From: Phycisphaerae bacterium | GTDB taxonomy: Bacteria; Planctomycetota; Phycisphaerae; Phycisphaerales; UBA1924 | Reading direction: 5' to 3' | DNA length: 64,000 bases | Assembly (NCBI GenBank): GCA_022180725.1 | Contig: BQMO01000005.1 | Span: 216,730 to 280,729, forward strand | In this document: piece by piece, positions 16,970 through 26,258 of the stretch | Numbering within the stretch: the first letter of the stretch is position 1 | How the letters are laid out: the number at the start of each line of letters is the position of its first letter | Made by a program: the position numbers and the translations under genes | Notes under the pieces: model-generated | What the model was told of the DNA's origin: nothing | Databases searched by the model: none | What the model saw: only the letters and a program-made list of their open reading frames with translations

Positions 16970-17478
16970 AAGGTCGCGAACTGTCGATCGTGATGCGGGA
17001 CCCGGCGCTCACCGTGCCGCTCGCGGCGCACCAATGGCTGGCCGAGCATCTAGGAAAGGTTGGACACGTCCTCGGGCTTCACGGGGCGATCCGCGTGTAT
17101 TTGGCCGACGACGCCGAGATGTCGCGTGTCCACCGCGACTACATGGGAATCGAACAGACGACGGATGTCATCACGTTCAACATGTCGGAGTCCTCGGCGA
17201 AGCATCCAAAGCCACATCCCGGCGACTTGGGTTCGTCGTGTGGCAGTGTTCTGTATGGGATTGATACGGATATCTGGGTTGGTGTGGACGAAGCGCGCCG
17301 TCAGGCGTTGGTGGGGGGGTACCCTTTCGAGCGGGAACTGCTGTTGTACCTCGTGCATGGGATTCTGCATTGTCTAGGGTGGGACGATCACGACGAGGAC
17401 GAGGCGCAGGCCATGCACGGCATGGAGGACGCCGTGTTGTCGGCCATCGGCGTAGGCCCGGTGTATCGCCGTCCGTGA
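16966..17478 (+). CDS. ybeY: Endoribonuclease YbeY (rRNA maturation)
   Basis: 170 residues from the ATG overlapping the dxr stop. The zinc site is HGILHCLGWDDHDEDEAQAM, matching the family H-G-x-L-H-L-x-G-Y-D-H with Trp for Tyr plus one extra Asp. TTDVITFNMSE is the upstream conserved strand. YbeY takes part in 16S rRNA 3'-end processing and 70S quality control. About 20 residues around SSAKHPKPHPGDLGSSCG exceed the E. coli loop. The coupled order ybeY then HlyC/CBS protein resembles the ybeZ-ybeY-ybeX neighbourhood of proteobacteria. Confidence 0.92.
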   Translation: MKGRELSIVMRDPALTVPLAAHQWLAEHLGKVGHVLGLHGAIRVYLADDAEMSRVHRDYMGIEQTTDVITFNMSESSAKHPKPHPGDLGSSCGSVLYGIDTDIWVGVDEARRQALVGGYPFERELLLYLVHGILHCLGWDDHDEDEAQAMHGMEDAVLSAIGVGPVYRRP

Positions 17479-17494
17479 GGCGGGGTGGCACGCC

Positions 17495-18826
17495 ATGAGC
17501 GCGGAGGCGTGGCTTGCCGTGGCGGTGGTGACGCTGGGGATCGGCTCGGTCTTGTCGTGCCTGGTGCAGTCGTTGCGCGACCTGTCCAAGGGCACGCTGG
17601 AGGAAATCGCCGCGGTTCGGGGCGACGCACCCGCCGCGGCCCGGGTGGATCGCATTCTTGAAGATCAGGAAGGACATGCGGCGGCCGTGGCGATGGTCCG
17701 CACCGTATGCAACCTGCTCTTCACCATCGCCATGGTGATGTGGGTCACCCGCGTTCGGGGCGCCACGGCTCCCGATGTTCCCGAACTGCTCATCGCGGCC
17801 GCCGTCGCGTCGATCCTCCTGTGGGTCTTTGGGTTGGCGCTACCCAATGCCGTCGCCAAGCACGCGGGCGAATCGACGGTGTACGCCTGGTCGAGCGTGC
17901 TCCGGGCGGCGTACTTGGTCGGCAAGCCGTTGGCGGCGATGGCACGCGCGATGGACGAGGTGGTGCGGCGACTTTCGGGGAAGCCGAAACTGAACGACGC
18001 GCAGGCCGCGGCGGCGGAACTGTTGACCGTGGTCGAGGACGCGACCAGCGAGGGCAAGGTGGACCAGACCGAGGCCGAGATGATCGAGGCGGTGGTGCAC
18101 CTGCGCGACAAGACCGTGGCGCAGATCATGACGCCCCGCACCGAGGTTGAGGCCGTGGAACTGTGCGAGAGCCTGTCGGACGTGACGGCGGCGATTCGCC
18201 GGACCAAGCACAGCCGCATCCCGGTCTACGAGGGCAGCCTCGACCGCGTGGCCGGGGTGTTCTACGTGAAGGACCTGGTCCGGTGGCTCGCGGGGGAAGG
18301 GTCGCGCACGGGCAAGACCTTCGACTTCCGCGCCATGCTTCGCCCGGCGTTCTTCATCCCCGAGACCAAGACGGTTCGCGAAACACTCGACGCGATGCTC
18401 GCCAAGCGCACGCACCTGGCCATCGTGGCCGACGAGTACGGCGGCACGGCCGGGCTGGTCACCATCGAGGACATCATCGAGGAAGTCTTCGGGGACATTA
18501 CCGACGAGCATGAGCCGATCACGGAAGAGGTGCCCGAAGTTCGGATCGACGCGTCGGCCCGCGCGGCGGAACTGGACGCCCGGCTCAACATTCATGACGC
18601 CAACGACGCCCTGAAACCCCTGCACACCGAACTGCCCGAGAGTGAGGACTACGACACGGTGGGGGGGTTCGTCACGGTGACGCTCGGGCGCATCCCCTCG
18701 GCGGGGGAGACCTTCCGGCACGACGGGCTGGTCGTCACCGTGCTCGAGGCCGAACCGACGCGGGTCACGCGGGTTCGGGTGGAACCCTCGACGGTGACGG
18801 CGGACGCCGAAGACGCCGCGTCGTAA
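17495..18826 (+). CDS. HlyC/CorC-type CBS-domain membrane protein
   Basis: 443 residues. Residues 1-150 contain a DUF21-like region with three to four hydrophobic helices (AWLAVAVVTLGIGSVLSCLV, VCNLLFTIAMVMWVTRV, LLIAAAVASILLWVFGLAL). Two CBS motifs follow (VAQIMTPRTEVEAVELCESL and the second around THLAIVADEYGGTAGLVTIE), then the CorC/HlyC C-terminal domain (LPESEDYDTVGGFVTVTLGRIPSAGE). These proteins are implicated in Mg2+/Co2+ homeostasis; transport by the family is debated. It follows ybeY by 16 bases and is probably in the same transcript. Confidence 0.9.
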   Translation: MSAEAWLAVAVVTLGIGSVLSCLVQSLRDLSKGTLEEIAAVRGDAPAAARVDRILEDQEGHAAAVAMVRTVCNLLFTIAMVMWVTRVRGATAPDVPELLIAAAVASILLWVFGLALPNAVAKHAGESTVYAWSSVLRAAYLVGKPLAAMARAMDEVVRRLSGKPKLNDAQAAAAELLTVVEDATSEGKVDQTEAEMIEAVVHLRDKTVAQIMTPRTEVEAVELCESLSDVTAAIRRTKHSRIPVYEGSLDRVAGVFYVKDLVRWLAGEGSRTGKTFDFRAMLRPAFFIPETKTVRETLDAMLAKRTHLAIVADEYGGTAGLVTIEDIIEEVFGDITDEHEPITEEVPEVRIDASARAAELDARLNIHDANDALKPLHTELPESEDYDTVGGFVTVTLGRIPSAGETFRHDGLVVTVLEAEPTRVTRVRVEPSTVTADAEDAAS

Positions 18827-18847
18827 CGCGCCGAATGCGGCGAACCC

Positions 18848-18853
18848 TACGAT
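18848..18853 (+). promoter_or_regulatory. Candidate -10 element of cysS (leaderless)
   Basis: TACGAT overlaps the first in-frame ATG (18852) and ends 7 bases before the second ATG at 18861, the spacing seen at other starts here. It supports 18861 as the cysS start. Confidence 0.35.
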
Positions 18854-18860
18854 GGCGTCC

Positions 18861-20480
18861 ATGCCGCTGCGCCTGTACAACTCGCTGACCAAGCAGGTCG
18901 AGGACTTTGTTCCCGCGGACCCCGCGCACGTGACGTTCTACACCTGCGGGCCGACGGTGTACGACGACGCGCACATCGGAAACTTCCGGTCGTTTCTCGC
19001 GGCCGATCTGTTGCGGCGGTTCATCGAAAGCCCGCTGTGCGAACTGCGGACGAAGGACGGCGGGGTTCACCACGGGCCGCGCCGCGTCACGCACGTGATG
19101 AACATCACCGATGTCGGGCATATGACCGACGACGCCGAAGGGGGCGAGGCGGGCGAGGACCGCATGGCCGTGGCGGGGCGGCGCATCGCCGAGGCGAAGA
19201 AGGCGGGCACGCTTCCCATGGGCGTGGAGGTTGATCCGCGCGATCCGTACGCCATCGCGAAGTTCTACGAGGGACGATTCCGCGAAGACGCGAAGCGGCT
19301 AGGACTGAAAGTGTCGATCGAGGCCGAGCGGGACGAGAGCCTGCACCCGAAGGCGACGGCGAACGTACCGGGGATGATCGCGGTGATTGCGCGGCTCATC
19401 GCGGGCGGGTACGCGTACGTCGGCGGTCGGCCGGGCGCGCGGGCGGTGTATTTCGACGTGCAGAAATACGGGCCGTACGGGCGGTTGAGCGGCAACACGC
19501 TCGAACGGCTCCGCGCCGGCGAGGGCGGGCGGGTGTCGGCCTCGAACCAGGCGGAGAAGAAGCACCCGGCGGACTTTCTGCTCTGGAAGGAAGACCCCGC
19601 GCACCTCATGAAGTGGGACAGCCCCTGGGGCTGGGGCTACCCCGGCTGGCATATCGAGTGCTCGGTGATGTCCCTGCGGGCGCGCCTCGGGCGGGGCGTG
19701 CTCCCGCAGGATATTGAATCACTGGCCGTCGCGAACGGCGGCGCGCTGATCGACCTCCACAGCGGCGGCGAGGACAATATTTTCCCTCATCACGAGTGCG
19801 AGATCGCGCAGAGTTGCTGCGCGTTCAACGCGGACCCGGCGGGCGGCTCGTTCGCCTCGATGTGGTTCCACCCGCGCTTCCTGCTCGTCGAGGGCGCGAA
19901 GATGAGCAAGAGCAAGGGAAACTTCTTCACGGCGAGGGATTTGTTCGCGAAGGGGATCGAACCGGCCGCGCTGCGGCTGGAGTTGATCAAGACGCACTAT
20001 CGGAGCAATGCGAACTTCACGATGCAGGGGCTGGCCGACAGCCAACGCATGGTGGAGCGATGGAGACGTATCGCGGGCGACTTCTCCTCCCGGAGAGACG
20101 GGGGAGGAGCATTGACGCCGGTATTGCGCGATGTGGCCGGGGCACTGCACGACGACCTGAACATCGCCGAGGCCGTTGCGGCGATCAACGCGTGGGCCGG
20201 ATCGGTTGAACTCGGCCCCATCACCGCCGCGACCATGAGCATGCTCGACGGTGTGCTCGGCGTGCTTTCCCTTGAACGCCCGCAGGCGCAACAGACCGCG
20301 ATCGGGGTGTTTAACGGCGTGGCCCCTTCGCCTGAAGTGGAGGCCTTGCTCGCTCAACGCCGCGACGCCCGCGCCCGCAAGGACTTCAAGGCCTCCGACG
20401 CCATCCGCGATCAGTTGGCGGGGATGGGGTACGCGATCAAGGACCTGCCCGGGGGCAAGGTCGAGGTGCGGCGGGCGTAG
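18861..20480 (+). CDS. cysS: Cysteinyl-tRNA synthetase
   Basis: 539 residues from the ATG at 18861 (MPLRLYNSLTKQVEDFVP), the usual CysRS opening; an ATG 9 bases upstream is less likely. Class I HIGH-like motif YDDAHIGN, zinc Cys in FYTCGPTVYDDAHIG and WHIECSVMS, HHECEIAQ, and KMSKSKGN for the KMSKS loop are all visible. It attaches Cys to tRNA-Cys in the cytoplasm. About 40 residues longer than E. coli, mainly an insertion near 80-130 (DAEGGEAGEDRMAVAGRR). A 26-base hairpin sequence lies inside the gene near 20084. Confidence 0.96.
   Translation: MPLRLYNSLTKQVEDFVPADPAHVTFYTCGPTVYDDAHIGNFRSFLAADLLRRFIESPLCELRTKDGGVHHGPRRVTHVMNITDVGHMTDDAEGGEAGEDRMAVAGRRIAEAKKAGTLPMGVEVDPRDPYAIAKFYEGRFREDAKRLGLKVSIEAERDESLHPKATANVPGMIAVIARLIAGGYAYVGGRPGARAVYFDVQKYGPYGRLSGNTLERLRAGEGGRVSASNQAEKKHPADFLLWKEDPAHLMKWDSPWGWGYPGWHIECSVMSLRARLGRGVLPQDIESLAVANGGALIDLHSGGEDNIFPHHECEIAQSCCAFNADPAGGSFASMWFHPRFLLVEGAKMSKSKGNFFTARDLFAKGIEPAALRLELIKTHYRSNANFTMQGLADSQRMVERWRRIAGDFSSRRDGGGALTPVLRDVAGALHDDLNIAEAVAAINAWAGSVELGPITAATMSMLDGVLGVLSLERPQAQQTAIGVFNGVAPSPEVEALLAQRRDARARKDFKASDAIRDQLAGMGYAIKDLPGGKVEVRRA
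20084..20109 (+). repeat. Inverted repeat inside cysS
   Basis: CTCCTCCC (20084-20091) and GGGAGGAG (20102-20109) are a perfect 8-bp inverted repeat with a 10-base loop. It is translated as a short Ser/Arg/Gly stretch (FSSRRDGGGAL) in the helical region after the KMSKS loop, where length varies between species. It resembles a small palindromic element that has entered a coding frame. Confidence 0.4.
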
Positions 20481-20498
20481 GGGTGCGATCGGCCGCGA

Positions 20499-22973
20499 TC
20501 AGCGGAACGGCACGTCGATCGAGAACGTGAACAACTGGGTTTCGTCGGTGTCTTCCTTGATGAGCGGGAAGCCGAAGTCGAAGGCGAGCGGCGCCTGCGA
20601 GAGTTGCTCGATGTAGATGCGCACCCCGAACCCGGCCGAGACGCGGTAGTGGTCGAACGAGAAATCGTCGTCCACCGTGCCGGTGTCGATGAAGAGCACG
20701 CCCGAGACCAGTTCGGTAAGGATCGGGCGGCGGAGTTCGGCCCCGGCGAAGAAGGAGAAGACCCCGCCCACGGTATCGTTGGCGACGCCGCCCGTGTCGT
20801 TGCGGATGCCGATGGGCGCGATCGCGCGGTACCCGAACCCGCGGAAGGACGAGCCGCCCATGTAGTAGCGTTCATAGAACGGGACGTTGTCCTGCCCCTG
20901 GGGAATGTACGACGCGCGCGTCGAGAGTTGCAGCACGGTCTTGTGGCCCAGGGCGTCCTCGTCGAGTTTAAAGTACCTCGAGTACTCACCGGAAACCTTG
21001 GTGAAGTTATAGTCGCCAAAGACCTGCGTGAGGCCGAACTCGGCCTTGCTGCCCTTGCTCGGGAAGGTGATGTTGTCGACGGCGGTGCGCGAGAGGACGA
21101 CCCCGGCGGCGGCGAGCACGTCGCCGTCCTCGTGCTCGAAGTACTCGGTGGGCGCGTCCTCGTCGGCGTTGCTGAGTTGAACCTTTTCGACGGACACCGG
21201 GAAACTGATGCTCCAGCGCGAGCCGAAGCGACGCCCGACGGTGAGGCGCGTGCCGACGCGTTGCTCGTCGTACGCGGCGTAGATGCGGTCGCGGAAGTAC
21301 GCCGAGGTCGAGAGGGAGTAATCGCTTCCCCAGGCGTACGGGTCGGAGAGGGAGATCTGGAAGATTCGGACGCGGTCGCCGGGCAGGACCTGGATGTTGA
21401 ACGTCTGCCCGCCGCCGTAGAAGGCCTGCCCGCGCCAGAAGTCGCTCCAGGAGTCGGGCAGGTCGGTAATGTCGAAGTTGCGCTGGGTCACGCCGATCTG
21501 GGCGGTCACGCCGCCGTCGGATGAGACCGCCGCCCCGAAGTTGAAGGAGCGGTTCATGGTCTCTTCAACCTCGAAGATCACGTCGCGGTAGCCCGGCTCG
21601 TCTTCGCGCTCGGGCTGGATGGCGGTCTTGACGCTCCCCGTGGCGAAGAGGCGAAGGCGCTCGATGCGCTGGCGGCTTTCCTCGATCTCGTTGGGGTCGA
21701 GCGGCCGTTCGGGGAGCAGCGTGATCTGCTCGCGGATGATGTCCCCCCGCGTCGCGGTGTTGCCGCGGACTTCGATCATGCCCGTGCGGAAGCGCCGCCC
21801 GGGAGTCACCACCAGGCGCAGGTCGACCAGGGGCTGGCCCGGCTCGCGGAGGAGTTCGCGCCCGATGCGGGCCTCGGCGTAGCCCAGCACGCCGAACGCC
21901 GCGGCCACATCGCGGATCGATCCCTGCACGGCGGCCTCGTTGTAGAGGTCGCCCGGTTTCAGCCGAAGCAACGCGACGACCTGATCTTCCGTCAGCGGGG
22001 AATCTTCTCCCGGGGCGAGTTTCAGCGTGACATCGCGCAGGGTGTAGACGCGGCCCTCCTCGACGATGAACGTCACCACCGCCTCGGACCCGTCCGCCGA
22101 GGTCGAAACGACGCGGTCCACTCGCACGTCGAGGTACCCGCGGTCCTTGTAGAACGCGATCAGCGTGCCCACGTCCTCGTCGAGCAGATCGTTATCGACC
22201 CCGGCGCTCCCGCGGAGCCGGTCGAGGAACCAGGCCTCCTTCGTCTTCAGCGGCTTGCGGAGTTGGCGGGCCGGGAACGCCGTCACGCCCTCGAAGCGGA
22301 CCTCGCCGACGCGGGTCTGGTGGCCCTCGCGGACGCGGAAGACGACGATGCCGCTGTCTTCGAGTTCCTGCTCGTCGATGGAGACCTTGGCGTTGTAGTA
22401 GCCCTTGGCCTTGTACTGATCCTCCATGCGGCGCGCGAGGCGCTCGAGGAGGGTGGGGTCGACGGGTGTGCCCTCCAGGCGGAGTCCCCCGATGAGTTCA
22501 TCGTCGTCGAAGGCGCGGTTGCCGACGGTCTGCACCGCGGTGATCATGGGCTGGAGGGCGAGGGTGTAGGTGAGTTCGACGGACCCGTCGGCGAGGAGGC
22601 GGGCCGACGCCTCGACGCGGCGGAACCGTCCGAGACGGTTGAGCCGGGCCACGTCCTCGCCCACTACGCGCGTGTCGAACGGCCCGCCCTCGATCATGCG
22701 GAGTTGGTTGCGTGTCAGGGTTTCGTCCGAAACCGGGAGCACCCCGGGCGGCTCGCTGGGCGAGGTCGGCGCGACCACGAACACCACGCGGCGGACAGGC
22801 CGGCCCTGGAAGGCTTCGAGGTCCGGGCGCGGCGGTTGCGCGGGCGCGGGGGCCTGGGCGAGCGCCGGCGAAGGAACGCCGATCGTCAACCCGGCCACGA
22901 GCACAAGTGCACGGGCGCAGCGCCCCGCGGTCGTTCGTGGATGCCCGGGGTGTCGGCGTGGGGTGGTATTCAC
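20499..22973 (-). CDS. bamA: Outer-membrane assembly factor BamA/Omp85
   Basis: 824 residues from a GTG at 22973, chosen because it opens a signal peptide (VNTTPRRHPGHPRTTAGRCA, then ALVLVAGLTIGVPSPALAQ) and has TATCTT 10 bases upstream; an ATG at 23087 gives an unlikely leader. POTRA-like repeats fill about 55-460 (ITAVQTVGNRAFDDDELIGGL, YKAKGYYNAKVSI, FYKDRGYLDVRVDRV, IEVRGNTATRGDIIREQITL). The C-terminal half is a barrel with GGSSFRGFGYRAIAP, the Omp85 RGF loop, and a terminal beta strand ending SIDVPFR. BamA inserts beta-barrel proteins in the outer membrane, so the organism has a diderm envelope. No lptD or skp-like gene is beside it. Confidence 0.93.
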   Translation of the reverse strand: MNTTPRRHPGHPRTTAGRCARALVLVAGLTIGVPSPALAQAPAPAQPPRPDLEAFQGRPVRRVVFVVAPTSPSEPPGVLPVSDETLTRNQLRMIEGGPFDTRVVGEDVARLNRLGRFRRVEASARLLADGSVELTYTLALQPMITAVQTVGNRAFDDDELIGGLRLEGTPVDPTLLERLARRMEDQYKAKGYYNAKVSIDEQELEDSGIVVFRVREGHQTRVGEVRFEGVTAFPARQLRKPLKTKEAWFLDRLRGSAGVDNDLLDEDVGTLIAFYKDRGYLDVRVDRVVSTSADGSEAVVTFIVEEGRVYTLRDVTLKLAPGEDSPLTEDQVVALLRLKPGDLYNEAAVQGSIRDVAAAFGVLGYAEARIGRELLREPGQPLVDLRLVVTPGRRFRTGMIEVRGNTATRGDIIREQITLLPERPLDPNEIEESRQRIERLRLFATGSVKTAIQPEREDEPGYRDVIFEVEETMNRSFNFGAAVSSDGGVTAQIGVTQRNFDITDLPDSWSDFWRGQAFYGGGQTFNIQVLPGDRVRIFQISLSDPYAWGSDYSLSTSAYFRDRIYAAYDEQRVGTRLTVGRRFGSRWSISFPVSVEKVQLSNADEDAPTEYFEHEDGDVLAAAGVVLSRTAVDNITFPSKGSKAEFGLTQVFGDYNFTKVSGEYSRYFKLDEDALGHKTVLQLSTRASYIPQGQDNVPFYERYYMGGSSFRGFGYRAIAPIGIRNDTGGVANDTVGGVFSFFAGAELRRPILTELVSGVLFIDTGTVDDDFSFDHYRVSAGFGVRIYIEQLSQAPLAFDFGFPLIKEDTDETQLFTFSIDVPFR

Positions 22974-23105
22974 GAGCGTCAAGAAGATACCGTCACGGCA
23001 CGGCGCGGACAATCCGCCCGGGCACGGGCCGAACAGAATAGCCATGGTGCCCGAATGGCGGATCGCGTAGGCTGGGAGGATCACCAAGCACCGGGAGGGC
23101 GCCTC

Positions 23106-23357
23106 ATGATGAAGTCACTGCTGCGTCGGTTGGCGTTGGGGCTGGGGGCGATGCTCCTGACGGCGGGCGCGGGGGTTTTTCTGGTGGGGCACGAACTGCT
23201 CCAGACGCTGATCTCCTTCGCGGAAGAGAACAAGGAGCATCAGGAAAACGTGTTCAAGGCGTTCGGGGGCGGGGTGGTGTTGGCGGTGATGGGCGCGGGG
23301 CTGCTTGGGGCCGCGATGCCCAGGCCGCGCCTGCCCTCGGATCCCAAGGCGGGGTGA
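23106..23357 (+). CDS. Small membrane protein, unknown
   Basis: 83 residues. Two hydrophobic helices (LALGLGAMLLTAGAGVFLVG and GGGVVLAVMGAGLLGAAM) flank a polar EENKEHQENVFK. GGGAGGGC precedes the ATG pair by a few bases. No family recognised. It lies between the divergent bamA start and the convergent RNase E gene, whose stop is 1 base past its own stop. Confidence 0.6.
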   Translation: MMKSLLRRLALGLGAMLLTAGAGVFLVGHELLQTLISFAEENKEHQENVFKAFGGGVVLAVMGAGLLGAAMPRPRLPSDPKAG

Positions 23358-23358
23358 T

Positions 23359-25914
23359 TTACTCCGGCTTGGGTCGCTTGTTGAGTTCCGCCGGCGAGAG
23401 TTTTCGCCGGGTCGAGCCGTAGAGCGTGCGGGCCTTGGGCACGATCGGGGTTGGGGCCGGTGCTGGTGGCGTAGTGGTCTTGGGCGGAGGCGGGTTGTTG
23501 GGTCGCTGGTGTGGACCCTGGTAGCCACGCGGCTGGCCGTGGGGATGTCCCTGGGGCTTCGGAGAGTTGCCGAGCGCGGGCCCTTCGCCACCACCGCCCC
23601 CTCCACCTCCACCCCGGCCGCGCCGGCGCCGCCGGCGTCGCCGACGCCCCGTGCCCTGCTCGCCTTCGGGCCCGCGCGGTTGACCGGACGGGTCCGCCGG
23701 AAGGGCACCGTTCTCAATCGAACTGGAATCCTCGGGACGCGTGTCGGCGTCGGGTGATTCGTCGGGCGTGGACGTCGCGAGTGGCGCCGGCGAATCATCG
23801 CTCGGCGTGTGTCCGGGCGACTCGATCTGGGCTGGCGGCAAATCGCCCCACTCGCCTCCGGTGTCCGGCGACACATCGCGGCCCTCGCGGGCGGGCGGCT
23901 GCGGTTGCGGAACGGCCTGGCCGTTCTGTCCGCCTCCGCCGCCTCCCCGGCCGCGCCGGCGACGGCGTCGGCGACGACCGCCGCCCTCTTGGCGCTGGCT
24001 CTGATCGTCGCCCGAGATGGGCTGGTCGGCCCGAGGGGCCGAGGGCGTGGGCGGTTCCTGCACAGGCGGCGTATCGGTCGGGCGTTGCGGCGCCTGGGGT
24101 TGGCGCGCCGGCGGGCCTTCGCCGCCCCGGTTCCGGTCGCGCCCGCCTCGGCGTCGGCGACGGCCACGCCGATCGCCCGGGGGCTCGAGCAACGCGGGCG
24201 TCACGGTTCCCACCGGCGTCAGCGACTCGTCGGCGTCGAACTCGATGGGGTGTTCCTCGGTTTGGGGCGTGGGATCCGGCTCGGCCGCGGGTTCGGCGAT
24301 CTCGTCCGCGGCCCAATCGCCCGGCGTCGTCACCTCCCACGCTTGAAGGTCCTTCGGTCGCTTCGGGGCGGGCAACTGGGTGAGGTCGATGTCGGCGGCC
24401 TGGGCGTCGTACGCGTAGAACGAGACCCGGTCGACCGGCACGGTCTCGCTGACCCGGACATCGACGTGCTTCCCAAAGGAACGTTCGATGCGACCGAGCG
24501 TCGCGCGCTTGGTCGAGAGGAGTTCGCCCGCGACGCGCGGCGCCACGACCATCTCAACCTTGGTCACACGCTCGACGTCCAGGATTGCCGCCAGTTCACG
24601 CAAGGCATCGGCGGCGACGGAGTCGGGCTTCTGGAGCATGCCGCGCCCGCGGCAGGTGGGGCAATCGGTGAAGTGAACGCTCTCGTGGCTGGGGCGCATG
24701 CGCTGCCGCGTCATCTCGAGAATCCCGAACTCGGAGATGCCCGTGATGGTCGATTTGGCGCGGTCGCGCTTCAGTCGCTCCTTGAAGCGGTTCTCGATGT
24801 CCTTGCGGTGGCTGGCGTGCCGCATGTCGATCAGGTCGTTGATCACGATCCCGCCCATGTCACGCAGGCGCAGTTGCCGGCAGATCTCGTCGACCGCCTC
24901 GAGGTTCGTCTGGTAGGCGTTGCTCTCGGCGTCGCGGCTTTCGCGGCTCTTCCCGCTGTTCACGTCGATGGCGACCAGCGCCTCGGTCTGGTCGATGACC
25001 AGCCGCCCCCCGCTGGGCAGGGGCACCTCGCGGGCGTGGATCAGCGCGATCTGCTTTTCGATCCCGAAGGCGTGGAAGATCGGTGTTGTCGCGGCGAAGT
25101 GCAGGAGTTTCGTCGCCCCGCGCGGGGAGACGATCTTCATGAACCGCGCCGCTCGCTGCAGGGCCGCCTCGTGGTCCACGATCACCTCGTTCACCTCCGC
25201 CGTCAGGATGTCCCGCAGGGCGCGCACGAGCAGGTCGCTCTCGCTGTAGAGCAGGCGCGGCTTGCCCTTGGGGCCTGTGGCCTCGCGCTTCTCCATGTCC
25301 TTCCACAGCCGCAGGAGATACGCCAGGTCGCGCTTGAGTTCCGCCTTGGTGCGGTCCATGCCCGCGGTGCGGAGGATGAACCCGAACCCCTCGGGGAGTT
25401 CGAGCTGGTCGAGAATCTCGCGCATCTTGCGGCGCTCGTCCTCGTCCTCGACTTTCCGCGACACGCCGACCTTGTCCATCCCCGGCATCATGACCAGGAA
25501 GCGCCCCGGGATGGAGAGGTAACTGGTGACGGCGGGGCCTTTGGTGCCCACGCCCTCCTTGAGCACCTGCACGATGACCTCGTCGCCCCGGCGCAGCGCC
25601 TGCTGGATGGGCGGGCGCTCTCGGCGCGGGGTCTTGAAGCCCACGCGCTCGGTGGCGTCGCCGTCTTCCCCGGGGAAGTAGCGCGGGTGCAGGTCGGTGA
25701 CGTGGAGAAAACCATTCTCGCCGACACCAAAGTCGACGAACGCGGCCTGGATACTCGGCTCGACGTTGACGACGACGCCGGCGTAAATGTTGCCGACGCG
25801 GCTGGCCTGGGCGTGCCGCTCGACGTGGAGTTCCTCGAGTTTGCCGTCTTCGACAATGGCGACGCGGCACTCCTCGCCGGGGACGTAGTTGATGATCATC
25901 TGGGATTCGGGCAT
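23359..25914 (-). CDS. rne: Ribonuclease E/G with long Arg/Gly-rich C-terminal tail
   Basis: 851 residues. The catalytic half (about 1-480) has the S1 domain (HAQASRVGNIYAGVVVNVEP, then AAFVDFGVGENGFLH), the RNase H-like core with LVAIDVNSGKS and NDLIDMRHASHRKDIENRF (catalytic Asp residues), and the zinc-link CPTCRGRG. It makes endonucleolytic cuts in single-stranded RNA for mRNA decay and rRNA/tRNA processing. The remaining ~370 residues are disordered and hold at least three basic clusters, such as RRRRRRGRGGG, separated by Pro/Glu-rich linkers; such tails recruit RNA and degradosome partners. Rho nearby has a similar basic stretch. The ribosome binding site GAGGGG lies in a stem described at 25916. 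Confidence 0.94.
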   Translation of the reverse strand: MPESQMIINYVPGEECRVAIVEDGKLEELHVERHAQASRVGNIYAGVVVNVEPSIQAAFVDFGVGENGFLHVTDLHPRYFPGEDGDATERVGFKTPRRERPPIQQALRRGDEVIVQVLKEGVGTKGPAVTSYLSIPGRFLVMMPGMDKVGVSRKVEDEDERRKMREILDQLELPEGFGFILRTAGMDRTKAELKRDLAYLLRLWKDMEKREATGPKGKPRLLYSESDLLVRALRDILTAEVNEVIVDHEAALQRAARFMKIVSPRGATKLLHFAATTPIFHAFGIEKQIALIHAREVPLPSGGRLVIDQTEALVAIDVNSGKSRESRDAESNAYQTNLEAVDEICRQLRLRDMGGIVINDLIDMRHASHRKDIENRFKERLKRDRAKSTITGISEFGILEMTRQRMRPSHESVHFTDCPTCRGRGMLQKPDSVAADALRELAAILDVERVTKVEMVVAPRVAGELLSTKRATLGRIERSFGKHVDVRVSETVPVDRVSFYAYDAQAADIDLTQLPAPKRPKDLQAWEVTTPGDWAADEIAEPAAEPDPTPQTEEHPIEFDADESLTPVGTVTPALLEPPGDRRGRRRRRGGRDRNRGGEGPPARQPQAPQRPTDTPPVQEPPTPSAPRADQPISGDDQSQRQEGGGRRRRRRRRGRGGGGGGQNGQAVPQPQPPAREGRDVSPDTGGEWGDLPPAQIESPGHTPSDDSPAPLATSTPDESPDADTRPEDSSSIENGALPADPSGQPRGPEGEQGTGRRRRRRRRRGRGGGGGGGGGEGPALGNSPKPQGHPHGQPRGYQGPHQRPNNPPPPKTTTPPAPAPTPIVPKARTLYGSTRRKLSPAELNKRPKPE

Positions 25915-25915
25915 G

Positions 25916-26013
25916 CGCCCCTCGTTTCCGCGCCGGTGCGGCGCTGTGCGGCGGCGCGAAGCACGCGCCGCGGCGGGTCGTGGCCGGGACGGTCCGGGAG
26001 TGCGCGAGGGGCG
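25916..26013 (-). promoter_or_regulatory. Possible structured leader of the RNase E mRNA
   Basis: CGCCCCTCG (25916-25924) and CGAGGGGCG (26005-26013) form a perfect 9-bp stem in the RNase E leader. The inner arm carries the GAGGGG ribosome binding site and ends one base from the ATG at 25914, so the stem would hide the translation start. The ~80-base loop has further GC-rich inverted repeats. RNase E autoregulation through its 5' leader is known in E. coli; whether this stem does it is inference. The rest of the 344-base gap (to 26258) shows no gene. Confidence 0.35.
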
Positions 26014-26258
26014 GAGCGAATCTCGAAGCCGCGAGCGGCCGCGCCGGCCGACCCCGCGTGTGGCGGATCGGCATGCACCAGGCCCTCGCGCCGGGGCCGC
26101 GGGAACGCCGACAAGGCGCTGCGCTCACGGCCCCGAGCATCCGTCCGGTCGCGGCGGCGGCCCGATCGGGCACGGCGCGTCACGCGGGACGGGGTCGAGT
26201 CTGTCCGGCCCGACGCGCCCTTTGCGGGGCGCCAGCGGCCGATGGTCTGTTCCCCCAA

